DNA from: Patescibacteria group bacterium | GTDB lineage: Bacteria > Patescibacteriota > Minisyncoccia > Phycocordibacterales > Phycocordibacteraceae | Assembly (NCBI GenBank): GCA_019752595.1 | Contig: JAIELV010000001.1 | Location: 442,551-489,208 of the forward strand | Direction: 5' to 3' | DNA: 46,658 nt | Shown: in pieces, positions 27,342-36,006 of the stretch | Layout: the number at the start of each line of letters is the position of its first letter | Numbering within the stretch: position 1 is the stretch's first letter | Position numbers and translations under genes: made by a program | Notes under the pieces: model-generated | Told to the model about the DNA's origin: nothing | The model's database searches: none | Seen by the model: only the letters and a program-made list of their open reading frames with translations

Positions 27342-27473
27342 GCGGGTGGGCCTCAGAGAAAATAGCCGCGAGCGGTTATTTTCCTCTTCGTAAGCCTAGA
27401 CGCTATGCTTTATGCGGGGCCTACTCGCACAAAATGAGCGCGAGCTCTCATTTTCGTGCTCGCAACCCCGCAT
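27342..27473. repeat. Two tandem related hairpin units
   Basis: GCGGG(T)GGGCCTCAGAGAAAATAGCCGCGAGCGGTTATTTTC and GCGGGGCCTACTCGCACAAAATGAGCGCGAGCTCTCATTTTC; hairpins at 27356..27386 and 27428..27458, outer pair ATGCGGGG/CCCCGCAT. Confidence 0.55.
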
Positions 27474-28131
27474 CATTCTCCAGAAACCCAAAGAAAGCGC
27501 CACTCCCCACGTACCACAGCATGTGTATTGCTGTCGCATAATAAACGCCTCCTTCAACATTCAGTATGAGAAACGGCAACACAAATCCGCCTAGCGTAGC
27601 AAACAGTGAGAAATAAAGTGCCCATATTACACGCGTCGAAAGAAACATGTGCAAGTGGGAAAGAAAGAAAATACCTGCAAACAGCGGTACGAGTGTATCA
27701 AACGGCACGCCCGCCTTATACATAATCAGTATCAAAATACCCGCAACCAGTTGCTGAAACAGCACATCGCCTGTTTTTGATAAAAGATACTTGTCTTCAA
27801 TCAACAGAAACTGCTGATCAGGGTTCGCTTTCGCCAAATGGTCAGGCTCTTTATCAAGTGCTTGAAGTCTGTTATATATCCACGGATTCAAAACGGTCAA
27901 AACCACGAGTCCAACAAAAACGCTCAGAATTGAATCTGGGAAGAAAAGCTCTTTTGTGTAGTCCCAGAAAAGCCCCGCAACCGCGAGCCCCATAAAAATA
28001 AAATACAAAAATGTGAGGGTCGGATTTTTTGAAAACGAAAGATGTAAGCGTCGATTGAAGACGTAAATAAATGTCAGACGGTTAATCAGCAAAATACCAA
28101 AAAGTAGTGCCACTTCAAGCCACACATTCAT
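27448..28131 (-). CDS. Hypothetical polytopic membrane protein
   Basis: Multiple TM segments; 227 aa. Confidence 0.75.
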   Translation of the reverse strand: MNVWLEVALLFGILLINRLTFIYVFNRRLHLSFSKNPTLTFLYFIFMGLAVAGLFWDYTKELFFPDSILSVFVGLVVLTVLNPWIYNRLQALDKEPDHLAKANPDQQFLLIEDKYLLSKTGDVLFQQLVAGILILIMYKAGVPFDTLVPLFAGIFFLSHLHMFLSTRVIWALYFSLFATLGGFVLPFLILNVEGGVYYATAIHMLWYVGSGAFFGFLENDAGLRARK

Positions 28132-28154
28132 ACCGCATATAATACGGTATCTTT

Positions 28155-29957
28155 TTAGGCTATATCTTTGCGGCGTGCCTTTGCACGGTCGTTGTCGGTC
28201 AAGAATTTTTTTCGAAGGCGAATATTCAATGGCGTAATTTCCAAAAATTCATCTTCACCCATCACTTCCAATCCACGCTCAATGGACAAGGTCCACGGAG
28301 GAACTATGTTAATCGCTTCGTCAGATCCTGAAGCGCGCATGTTCGTAAGTTGTTTACCTTTAGTCGGGTTCACCATCATCTCCTCGCCCTTTGAAGTATT
28401 GCCAATGACCATACCCTCATACACTTCAATAGTCGGTCCGATATACAAAGTGCCACGATCCTGCAGATTCCACAGTGAGAAGCCAAGCGCTTTGCCGCTT
28501 TCCATAGAAACCATAGAACCCGTAAGACGCTTTTTAATCTCTCCGCTGAACTTCTTGAATCCTATGAAGCGGGAAGAAAGAATACCTTCACCTTTGGTAT
28601 CGATAACGAACTGGTTTTTGTATCCCAAAAGTCCACGTGTCGGTCCTTCAAACGTTAGGCGCACCTGATTACCATGCGTCACCAAGTTCTGCATCACAAA
28701 TCCGCGAAGCCCCAAGCGTTCAATAATAGGACCTTGGAATTCAGACGGGGTGTCGATAATGACCTCTTCAAACGGTTCAGTCTTAACTCCGTTTTCTTCA
28801 TGGAAAATAACTTTCGGCTGAGACACCATCAATTCAAATCCTTCACGTCGCATGTTTTCAAGAAGAATTGAAATGTGCAGTTCTCCACGGCCCGACACCT
28901 TGAACGATTCAGTTGCAGTAAAATCAACTTTCAAACCAACGTTCACTTCAAGCTCTTTCTCCAAGCGCTCGCGAATCTGACGAGTGGTAACAAACTTTCC
29001 TTCTTTCCCTGCAAACGGACTTGAGTTCGGATAAAAATTCAAAACGATTGTCGGCTCATCGATAGCAATTGCGGGGAGTGCTTCTGCATTCGCATCGGTC
29101 GTCACGGTTTCTCCGATGTAAATATCTGAAAGTCCTGCAATGAGTGCAATGTCGCCAGATGATGCTGATTCAGCCTCTTCCCTTTTAAGACCACGGAATG
29201 TAAACACTTTCGTGATTTTTCCTGAGCGTGTTTCACCGCTCGGCTGTTTTATCAAAACCTGCTGACCCATTTTCACTGTTCCCTGATAAATACGTGCAAC
29301 CGCCAAACGTCCCAAGAAGTTGTCGTACGCAAGGTTGAATGGCTGCAAAAGAAGTGCTGCGGACTCGTCCGCCGAAGCCTCGGCGGAGGCGGAAGGAATA
29401 TGCGAAAGTATTGTATCCAAAAGTGGCATCAAATCGCTTGATTCGTCCGTCAATTTTTTCTTCGCGATTCCCTGCTTACCAATTGCATACACAACTGGGA
29501 AGTTTGACTGGTCGTCGTTTGCACCGAGTTCAAGGAAAAGTTCCAACACCTGCTCTTCGCATCGGTCGGGGTCAGCGGCTGGCTTGTCGATTTTGTTGAT
29601 GACCACAATCGGCTTCAAACCAAGCTCGAGTGACTTCTTCAACACGAAGCGAGTCTGAGGCATCGGACCTTCCTGAGCGTCAACAACAAGGAGAACGGTA
29701 TCGATAGAGCGAAGCACACGTTCCACTTCTGAGCCGAAGTCGGCGTGACCTGGGGTGTCGACGATATTTATCTTTGTATCTTTATAGAAAACAGCTGCGT
29801 TTTTCGCGTAAATCGTAATTCCGCGCTCCTGTTCAAGCTTGTTTGAGTCCATCGAAACACCCTCTTCGCCGACCCCTGTCTGCTTCAAAAGCGCGTCCGT
29901 GAGGGTGGTTTTTCCGTGGTCCACGTGGGCAATAATAGCTATGTTTCGTATCTCCAT
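28155..29957 (-). CDS. typA: Translational GTPase TypA/BipA
   Basis: MEIRNIAIIAHVDHGKTTLTDALL, EQERGITIYAKNAAV, DTPGHADFGSEVERVL, NKIDKPAADP. Confidence 0.98.
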   Translation of the reverse strand: MEIRNIAIIAHVDHGKTTLTDALLKQTGVGEEGVSMDSNKLEQERGITIYAKNAAVFYKDTKINIVDTPGHADFGSEVERVLRSIDTVLLVVDAQEGPMPQTRFVLKKSLELGLKPIVVINKIDKPAADPDRCEEQVLELFLELGANDDQSNFPVVYAIGKQGIAKKKLTDESSDLMPLLDTILSHIPSASAEASADESAALLLQPFNLAYDNFLGRLAVARIYQGTVKMGQQVLIKQPSGETRSGKITKVFTFRGLKREEAESASSGDIALIAGLSDIYIGETVTTDANAEALPAIAIDEPTIVLNFYPNSSPFAGKEGKFVTTRQIRERLEKELEVNVGLKVDFTATESFKVSGRGELHISILLENMRREGFELMVSQPKVIFHEENGVKTEPFEEVIIDTPSEFQGPIIERLGLRGFVMQNLVTHGNQVRLTFEGPTRGLLGYKNQFVIDTKGEGILSSRFIGFKKFSGEIKKRLTGSMVSMESGKALGFSLWNLQDRGTLYIGPTIEVYEGMVIGNTSKGEEMMVNPTKGKQLTNMRASGSDEAINIVPPWTLSIERGLEVMGEDEFLEITPLNIRLRKKFLTDNDRAKARRKDIA

Positions 29958-29963
29958 GTTATG

Positions 29964-29984
29964 AAAAAAGCTCCGCTCGGAGCT
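29964..29984 (-). terminator. Terminator-like hairpin between purC and typA
   Basis: Minus: AGCTCC-GAGC-GGAGCT-TTTTT immediately before the typA start. Confidence 0.65.
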
Positions 29985-30019
29985 CCTTTCACTGTAACCC
30001 AAAACGTTAAGGAGGTCAA

Positions 30020-30955
30020 TTAAACTCTATATTTTTCTAAGTGTTTTTCAATTCTTACCGCCAAATCCGTAGAATCATCGACCGCAAATTTCTGTCCCGA
30101 AAGCTTTTCATATATTTCAATGTACCTGCGCGAAAGCTCGGCCACCATATCCGCAGGCGCCTCGGGTAAAACCGCATCATTGTACGGGTCGCAATTTTCC
30201 TTAAACCAAATGCGCAGAAATTCCTTATCAAATGCCATCGGCTCCTGCCCCGCTGCAATGCGCGCTTCATATGAATCCTTCAACCAATAGCGGGAATTGT
30301 CCGGCGTGTGTACTTCATCAATCAGAATTACTTTGCCATCGTGGAGTCCGAATTCATATTTGGTATCAACAAGTATGAACCCTTTCTCGGCAGCGTGTTT
30401 CTGTCCGTGCGCAAACAAAGCAAGTGCCGCTCTCTGCATCTCTGCCCATTCTGATCCTGTTGCAAGCCCGCGTGGCACAACCTCATCAAGACTTAGGTTT
30501 TCATCGTGCCCCGCTTTCGTGGTCGGTGTAATCACAGGCCTCGGGAGCGGCATATTTTTCGTCATACCGTCAGGCAACGTAAGTCCGCCAAAATCACGCT
30601 TCCCTTTCTGGTAGTTGGTCCATATAGAGGTATCGGTAACACCCGTCAGGAACCCGCGCACGACTACTTCAACCAAAAACGGTTTTGCTTTTTTCGCAAC
30701 GACAACGTTCGGGTCTGGAATCGCAATTACTTGATTCGGCACAATGTACTCAGTTTCCTTGAACCAAAAAGCCGAAAAAAGATTCAATACGGCTCCTTTG
30801 TGCGGGATATGTGCAATTATCCTGTCGAACGATGAGTGGCGGTCGGTGGTAACAAGAATAATTTTGTCTTCCTGCTCATAAATATCGCGGACCTTTCCGC
30901 GCGTAAGCACACCCAAATTTTTAAAATCCGTTTCTTTTATAACGCTCATAGACAT
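30020..30955 (-). CDS. purC: Phosphoribosylaminoimidazole-succinocarboxamide synthase
   Basis: GKVRDIYEQEDKIILVTTDRHSSFDRII, VVVRGFLTGV, DTKYEFGLHDGKVILIDEVHTPDNSRYW. Confidence 0.97.
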   Translation of the reverse strand: MSMSVIKETDFKNLGVLTRGKVRDIYEQEDKIILVTTDRHSSFDRIIAHIPHKGAVLNLFSAFWFKETEYIVPNQVIAIPDPNVVVAKKAKPFLVEVVVRGFLTGVTDTSIWTNYQKGKRDFGGLTLPDGMTKNMPLPRPVITPTTKAGHDENLSLDEVVPRGLATGSEWAEMQRAALALFAHGQKHAAEKGFILVDTKYEFGLHDGKVILIDEVHTPDNSRYWLKDSYEARIAAGQEPMAFDKEFLRIWFKENCDPYNDAVLPEAPADMVAELSRRYIEIYEKLSGQKFAVDDSTDLAVRIEKHLEKYRV

Positions 30956-32083
30956 TTAAGCTTCAAATTGAAGCTCCTTGCCAGACATCTCTATCCCGCG
31001 ACTCACAAGGGTAATACCTGGCTCTTTGGTAATCACGCCCGCAAGTTTTGCTTCCATTCCTTGTGCCTTTGCTTCCGCTAATACTTTGTCAGGATTATCC
31101 GTAATCAAAGCCATGCCCTGCCCCATGTTCCATGTTCCGTATGCGTCGTAGTCCGACACTCCACCCAGACGTTGGCAATACGCCGTAATATCGGGCGGTT
31201 CAAACAAATCAGTCAAACGCGCACCAAGTCCCGTCCTTCGGAGGACGCGTCCCATTTTTTCAGGAATTCCTCCGCCTGTAATATGCGCCACTCCATGAAG
31301 CGGGACAGTACCCTTTGTATCAAACCCTCCGTGAAGCCCGACCACAAAGCGAGAATAAATTATTGACGGAGTCAGTGCGAGTTCACCTAACGTAGAGCCG
31401 TTGTGGGCCAATGTATGCCACGAATCACCATGCGCAGTTTGAAAAATTTTCCGCACCAATGTCCACCCGTTACAACGGAATCCTTTTTCGCGGAGCATCA
31501 CAACCGCATCACCTGCTTTTATTTCATTCCCCGTCAGAATGTTTTCTTTTTTTGCAAACCACACACACGCCGCGCCCCAATGGAACGGGAAATCTCCGTA
31601 TCCGTTTAAGAGCGAACCCATCTGCGCTATTTCCCCGTTAATAATTGCAACGTTTGCTTCTTTTGCCGCCGCAACATAGCCCTCCGCCAACTGTCGTACA
31701 ATCGCGAGCTTCGTATCATCATTCCCCAAGGATTTCACATCAAGCGTCGTTCCCACAAGAACGGGCTCGCCCCCGCGAAGAAGTGCGTCGTCGCAAACCA
31801 TGGCAAACAAATCGTATGCAATGGTGTTGTAGGTGCCCACACGCTCCGCGATTTCAACTTTTGTTCCCGCAGTATCAAAACCGACTGAGAAATACGTGTC
31901 TTTCGGCAAGTTCCCCGCCGCCACCATTTTGAGTGCGGCAAAATCATCAAACGGAGCGATTACTTCTCCTATTTTCCCTTTTCTGTTTTCAAAACTTTTT
32001 TTTGAAGCTTCGTGCATCAGGCGCGACGCTTCTGCTTCAATGTCTACATTGACTCCAGTTTTCGCGTATGCGTTGTCACTCAT
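30956..32083 (-). CDS. purM: Phosphoribosylformylglycinamidine cyclo-ligase (AIR synthase)
   Basis: [53 protein letters not shown]. Confidence 0.93.
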   Translation of the reverse strand: MSDNAYAKTGVNVDIEAEASRLMHEASKKSFENRKGKIGEVIAPFDDFAALKMVAAGNLPKDTYFSVGFDTAGTKVEIAERVGTYNTIAYDLFAMVCDDALLRGGEPVLVGTTLDVKSLGNDDTKLAIVRQLAEGYVAAAKEANVAIINGEIAQMGSLLNGYGDFPFHWGAACVWFAKKENILTGNEIKAGDAVVMLREKGFRCNGWTLVRKIFQTAHGDSWHTLAHNGSTLGELALTPSIIYSRFVVGLHGGFDTKGTVPLHGVAHITGGGIPEKMGRVLRRTGLGARLTDLFEPPDITAYCQRLGGVSDYDAYGTWNMGQGMALITDNPDKVLAEAKAQGMEAKLAGVITKEPGITLVSRGIEMSGKELQFEA

Positions 32084-32655
32084 ACCAATCCGCTGTCTGA
32101 AAGATATTTGCTAAAACCTTTTTCTTCAATCGCGCTCGCCTTTTTCAAAACATCCTCTTCCATCTTCTGTTTATACGCTGCAACTTTCGCGCGAAGCGCA
32201 TCGTCACCTGCACCAAGTATCTGCAAAGCCAAAAGTCCTGCGTTTTTTGCACCGTTTATTGCAACAGTCGCAACAGGAACACCAAACGGCATTTGTGCTA
32301 TTGAAAAAAGAGAATCAATCCCGCCTGCGGTTTTTGTTGCGACAGGTACACCAATCACGGGAAGTGGTGTGAGAGCTGCAGTCATTCCTGGGAGATGCGC
32401 GGCACCCCCTGCACCTGCAATAATCACGCGAATTCCTTTCGCTTCAGCGCCTTTGGCATATTCATATAAACGCTCAGGTGTTCGATGTGCGGAAACGACC
32501 GTCACTTCGGAAGCAACACCAAATTCTTCGAGGAGTTTCGCGGCGTCCTGCATTATGGGAAGGTCAGAATCCGACCCCATAATAATGCCGACGAGCGCAG
32601 GAGAGGAGGTACTGAGGTCACCAGATCCGAATGTGCCGACCTTATTCTCCGCCAT
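32080..32655 (-). CDS. purE: N5-CAIR mutase
   Basis: [66 protein letters not shown]. Confidence 0.98.
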   Translation of the reverse strand: MAENKVGTFGSGDLSTSSPALVGIIMGSDSDLPIMQDAAKLLEEFGVASEVTVVSAHRTPERLYEYAKGAEAKGIRVIIAGAGGAAHLPGMTAALTPLPVIGVPVATKTAGGIDSLFSIAQMPFGVPVATVAINGAKNAGLLALQILGAGDDALRAKVAAYKQKMEEDVLKKASAIEEKGFSKYLSDSGLV

Positions 32656-32658
32656 ATT

Positions 32659-33768
32659 TTAGATAATAACACGCGACAGTAAAAGAAGCGCGTTTTTCTC
32701 TGCCTCTTCTTGTGTGTCGGCAACGGCGTTTATGTGGCCCATTTTTCTCCCGACACGTACGTCTTTTTTCTCGTAGAGGTGCAGAGCAACGCCAGATATT
32801 CCTTCTACTTGAACACCCACAGATTCGCCGTTTCGCGTCCCCAAAATATTTGCCATAACTCCCGCTCTCACTGTCATGGCGACGTCACCCAAAGACATAC
32901 CCATCACTGCGCGAACGTGATTTTCAAATTGAGAAGTAGCACATGCGTCCTGCGTTATGTGTCCTGAATTGTGAACGCGTGGCGCTATTTCGTTCACCAA
33001 AATTTCTCCACCACTTAAAAACATTTCAATACTGATAACCCCTACCCCATGAAGTGCGCCAAGCACCTTCTCAGCAATCGCTTCAGCTTTCTGACGTGCG
33101 GGTTCTGGTACTAACGCGGGCATGCGCACCAACACACAAATGTGATTTTCATGGACCGTCTCAACCGTCGGGTAGGTTCGAATTTCTCCTTCCTCTGAGC
33201 GAACAGCAACAACCGCTAGTTCTTTCTCAAACGGAACAAATTTTTCCGCATACAAGTGCCCCCCACCTAGTTTTTCAAACGCCGTCGCTATATCTTCAGA
33301 AGAGTGAACGGTGGAATTTCCTTTCCCGTCATACCCCCCGCTTCGCGCCTTAAGCACAAACGGATATCCAAGTACCTGCCCTGCTTGTTCTGCGTCTTCT
33401 TTCGAATTCACTTCAAGAAAAGGTGCGACGGCAATACCGTTTTCTGTAAGAAACTTTTTCTGTGCAAGCTTGTCGCGAATAATGGAGAGAGTGTGCGGCG
33501 ATGGATGGACGGGGTATCCGCTTTCAGAAAGCTCGGAGAGTGCCTCGGCGTTTGCCGACTCTATTTCAAAAGTCAAAACGTCTGCCTCTTTCGCAAAAGC
33601 TTTCACTGTTTCGTAGTCCTTAAAATCACCAACCACCTGCCGCGCAAACGCAGATGCGGGGCATCCAGGCGTCGGATCAAGCACGACAGTTTCTACGCCT
33701 ATTTTTTGAGCCGCCTCAGCCATCATCCGTCCCAACTGCCCACCGCCCACTATTCCTAAAGTCTTCAT
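32659..33768 (-). CDS. purK: N5-CAIR synthetase (ATP-grasp)
   Basis: LGIVGGGQLGRMMAEAAQKIGV, EIAPRVHNSGHITQDACATSQFENHVRAV. Confidence 0.98.
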   Translation of the reverse strand: MKTLGIVGGGQLGRMMAEAAQKIGVETVVLDPTPGCPASAFARQVVGDFKDYETVKAFAKEADVLTFEIESANAEALSELSESGYPVHPSPHTLSIIRDKLAQKKFLTENGIAVAPFLEVNSKEDAEQAGQVLGYPFVLKARSGGYDGKGNSTVHSSEDIATAFEKLGGGHLYAEKFVPFEKELAVVAVRSEEGEIRTYPTVETVHENHICVLVRMPALVPEPARQKAEAIAEKVLGALHGVGVISIEMFLSGGEILVNEIAPRVHNSGHITQDACATSQFENHVRAVMGMSLGDVAMTVRAGVMANILGTRNGESVGVQVEGISGVALHLYEKKDVRVGRKMGHINAVADTQEEAEKNALLLLSRVII

Positions 33769-33804
33769 CAGTAGTGGGATTTTAGCATTTGCGAACGTGT
33801 GCCA

Positions 33805-34737
33805 CTAATCACTACCTCGAAGCGTATTCTTTAACTTACAAACGCACGCTGGTCCAAACCCACAGCAGAGCGACACGACTTCAAACCCGTGTTTTTCAGC
33901 AATCCGTGCAAACTCCTCCACTGTTACAGGCTCTCGATGATGATGCACTGTTCCGTTTTCAATGTCCGTAAGGTGGTCCATATTCTCAATATCGATACTA
34001 TTCGCGTACTCAAACCGTAATGCTCCTGGCTCTCTTCTGGCTGCTATCTCAATACCTGTTAATGATCCGCAATTGGCACCGAGGACAACCTTAGTGGTCA
34101 ATTTTTCTGGATTCTCCCTCACATACTCAATAAGTTCTGTGAGTGTAGTTTTGTCGCCTGCCAAATGCCCATGCGAATCAAACGCCAGCCCAATATCAAT
34201 TTCTTCTACTCGAGCTTCATGTGCCGCCCGCCACGCACTTGTGAATCGGTCTTTCGTGGTAGTAGCTTCCACAATTGGACGATAGCCATATTCTTTGGCT
34301 GCAGAAATCTGCGGCGCTATATGCTCAGAAATACTCACTACCGTTTCATCTGGTGAAGGTCTATACCCATCTGGACCAAAGCCGACAGAAAACAAACGAA
34401 CAAGTGCTTCTGGTTTTTTTGTTCCATAGCATTTCTCGACAGCTTCCATATATCGCGAGTGTAGGGCCGCAACGACTTCTTTGTACTTACTCGGATTTTC
34501 GGGCAACAATCGCTTCACGGGATACGTAGGCAAAGAAACACGTCCATCTGGTCCGCAAATTTTTAAATACTCCTCTATTAACCCCGAAATGACCGCACCA
34601 CTTTGCTCGCGAACTTCCGCGTCGTTGCTGATAAGTTCTGTGGGGTCGAGCGTATCTGGCGTAACACCTCTGCGTTTGGCCCATTCAATGGTGTACGCTC
34701 CTGACTGAATTATTGGTCTGTACGTTTTTTCTGACAT
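33805..34737 (-). CDS. Homocysteine S-methyltransferase domain-like protein
   Basis: VVLGANCGSLTGIEIA and VVSLCCGFGPACV resemble the GxNC and GGCCG zinc-ligand motifs; IVEATTTKDRFTSAWRAA region. Confidence 0.72.
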   Translation of the reverse strand: MSEKTYRPIIQSGAYTIEWAKRRGVTPDTLDPTELISNDAEVREQSGAVISGLIEEYLKICGPDGRVSLPTYPVKRLLPENPSKYKEVVAALHSRYMEAVEKCYGTKKPEALVRLFSVGFGPDGYRPSPDETVVSISEHIAPQISAAKEYGYRPIVEATTTKDRFTSAWRAAHEARVEEIDIGLAFDSHGHLAGDKTTLTELIEYVRENPEKLTTKVVLGANCGSLTGIEIAARREPGALRFEYANSIDIENMDHLTDIENGTVHHHREPVTVEEFARIAEKHGFEVVSLCCGFGPACVCKLKNTLRGSD

Positions 34738-34751
34738 GTGAATTTAAAATA

Positions 34752-34794
34752 AAAGCCCTCGTCTTTGGCGGGGCTGGTTTTGAGTGAGGGCTTT
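34752..34794 (-). terminator. Attenuator terminator in the leader of the homocysteine S-methyltransferase-like gene
   Basis: Minus: AAAGCCCTC-N25-GAGGGCTTT-TATTTT, ending 14 nt upstream of the ATG. Confidence 0.65.
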
Positions 34795-34797
34795 GTT

Positions 34798-34884
34798 CTA
34801 AATTTTTTGTGAAGACAAAACCAGCCGCCGCATTCTCATGCCCATCATCATTGCCATCATTACTCCTGCGGCTACGTAAATCAT
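34798..34884 (-). CDS. Methionine-rich leader peptide, 28 aa with 8 Met
   Basis: Minus ATG ATT TAC GTA GCC GCA GGA GTA ATG ATG GCA ATG ATG ATG GGC ATG AGA ATG CGG CGG CTG GTT TTG TCT TCA CAA AAA ATT TAG. Confidence 0.7.
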   Translation of the reverse strand: MIYVAAGVMMAMMMGMRMRRLVLSSQKI

Positions 34885-34964
34885 CTCTTTCCAAAGTACG
34901 CCTCAAAGCCTGTTCGGTCAAGGTAAGCCTCGCAACATTATTTATACTCTTTACTACTCTCCTA

Positions 34965-34998
34965 ATATACCCCTAATTCGCACGAATTAGGGGTATAT
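34965..34998. repeat. Near-perfect 34-bp palindrome/hairpin
   Basis: ATATACCCCTAATTCG-CA-CGAATTAGGGGTATAT, 16-bp perfect arms. Confidence 0.75.
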
Positions 34999-35003
34999 AT
35001 TTT

Positions 35004-35033
35004 TTGACGAAAGAAGTCAAAGTCTGCTATAAG
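35004..35033 (+). promoter_or_regulatory. Promoter for a leaderless + ORF
   Basis: TTGACG-18 nt-TATAAG, 6 nt before ATG at 35040. Confidence 0.6.
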
Positions 35034-35039
35034 ACATAG

Positions 35040-35240
35040 ATGTCGGACTCTGGTCAGGATAGAGAAAGGCGCTTCCCTACGGGAGGTGAAATATATCTGA
35101 ACGAAATCAGCAAGTGGGGCCGTGACGACATTCTGAAATTCGTGGAAGCATTGCTGTCTGCCTCTACCAAAAAACGCCCCGAAAATGGAGGCGACGTCAC
35201 AGCTCAAGTAGAAGTAGACGAAACTACCCGAAATACGTAA
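35040..35240 (+). CDS. Small hypothetical protein (66 aa), probably leaderless
   Basis: MSDSGQDRERRFPTGGEIYLNEISKWGRDDILKFVEALLSASTKKRPEN...; strong upstream promoter; 3' end overlaps purQ 3' end convergently. Confidence 0.55.
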   Translation: MSDSGQDRERRFPTGGEIYLNEISKWGRDDILKFVEALLSASTKKRPENGGDVTAQVEVDETTRNT

Positions 35241-36006
35241 TTCCGTTTTTGAAAATCTGAAGTCCGTCAGAATCAAACGGCAATTTCTTCCCCGCGCGCT
35301 TTGCGCGCTCTTTTTGTAGAGGCCAATCAGGGCGCTGTACCGAAAACAGGTTTCTGTCAGGATGTGGCATCATACCGAACACTCGTCCGTCGTACGCCAA
35401 AACACCTGCAATATTTTCCGTCGCCCCATTCGGGTTTGCGGGCAAATTCTGATATGTGGATGTCTCGCCTTTGTAGTAGCGGAACGCCACCTGTTTATTT
35501 TTCTTCAAATCATCCAAAACTTTTTTCGGCGCAATGTACCTCCCTTCTCCGTGCGCAATAGGCACTGAAAGTGTTTCGATTCCTGAAAGCCACGGGCTTT
35601 TGCCTTCTGCTTTCAAATCCACCCAGCGGTCGATGTAACGGTTTGATTCGTTAAAGGTCACAGCACCAGGCAATATGCCGATTTGCGAAAGTATCTGGAA
35701 ACCGTTACAGATGCCGATTACCAATTTCCCGCTCTCAATGAATTGCATCAAAGGCTTCCATAAGTGGTTCCGCATGCGGTTTCCGTAGGCCTTTCCGCTT
35801 CCCGTGTCGTCGCCGTAGGCAAAACCACCCGGGAACGCGAGGATATCGTAATCGCTCATTTTTTTCATCCCGTCAATCACATCGTTGATGTGCACGATGT
35901 CCGCCTTCCCGCCCGCGCGCTCAAATGCGTGTGCGGTTTCTTCTTCGCAGTTAAGTCCGTAGCCGGAGAAAACCAAAACCTTAATGTTTTTTTTATTTCT
36001 TTTCAT
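35224..36006 (-). CDS. purQ: Phosphoribosylformylglycinamidine synthase glutaminase subunit
   Basis: KVLVFSGYGLNCEEETAHAFERAGG, LAFPGGFAYGDDTGSG, LVIGICNGFQILSQIGILPG; internal start chosen. Confidence 0.93.
   Translation of the reverse strand: MKRNKKNIKVLVFSGYGLNCEEETAHAFERAGGKADIVHINDVIDGMKKMSDYDILAFPGGFAYGDDTGSGKAYGNRMRNHLWKPLMQFIESGKLVIGICNGFQILSQIGILPGAVTFNESNRYIDRWVDLKAEGKSPWLSGIETLSVPIAHGEGRYIAPKKVLDDLKKNKQVAFRYYKGETSTYQNLPANPNGATENIAGVLAYDGRVFGMMPHPDRNLFSVQRPDWPLQKERAKRAGKKLPFDSDGLQIFKNGITYFG

Noticed and set aside
32012-32662. 216-aa plus ORF antisense to purE
   Set aside because: Shadow ORF over conserved purE/purM sequence.
34685-34921. 78-aa minus ORF MTEQALRRTLERDDLRSRRSNDGNDDGHENAAAG...
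   Set aside because: It is another frame of the Met-leader region, runs through the terminator and overlaps the start of the downstream gene; the Met-rich frame fits the context better.
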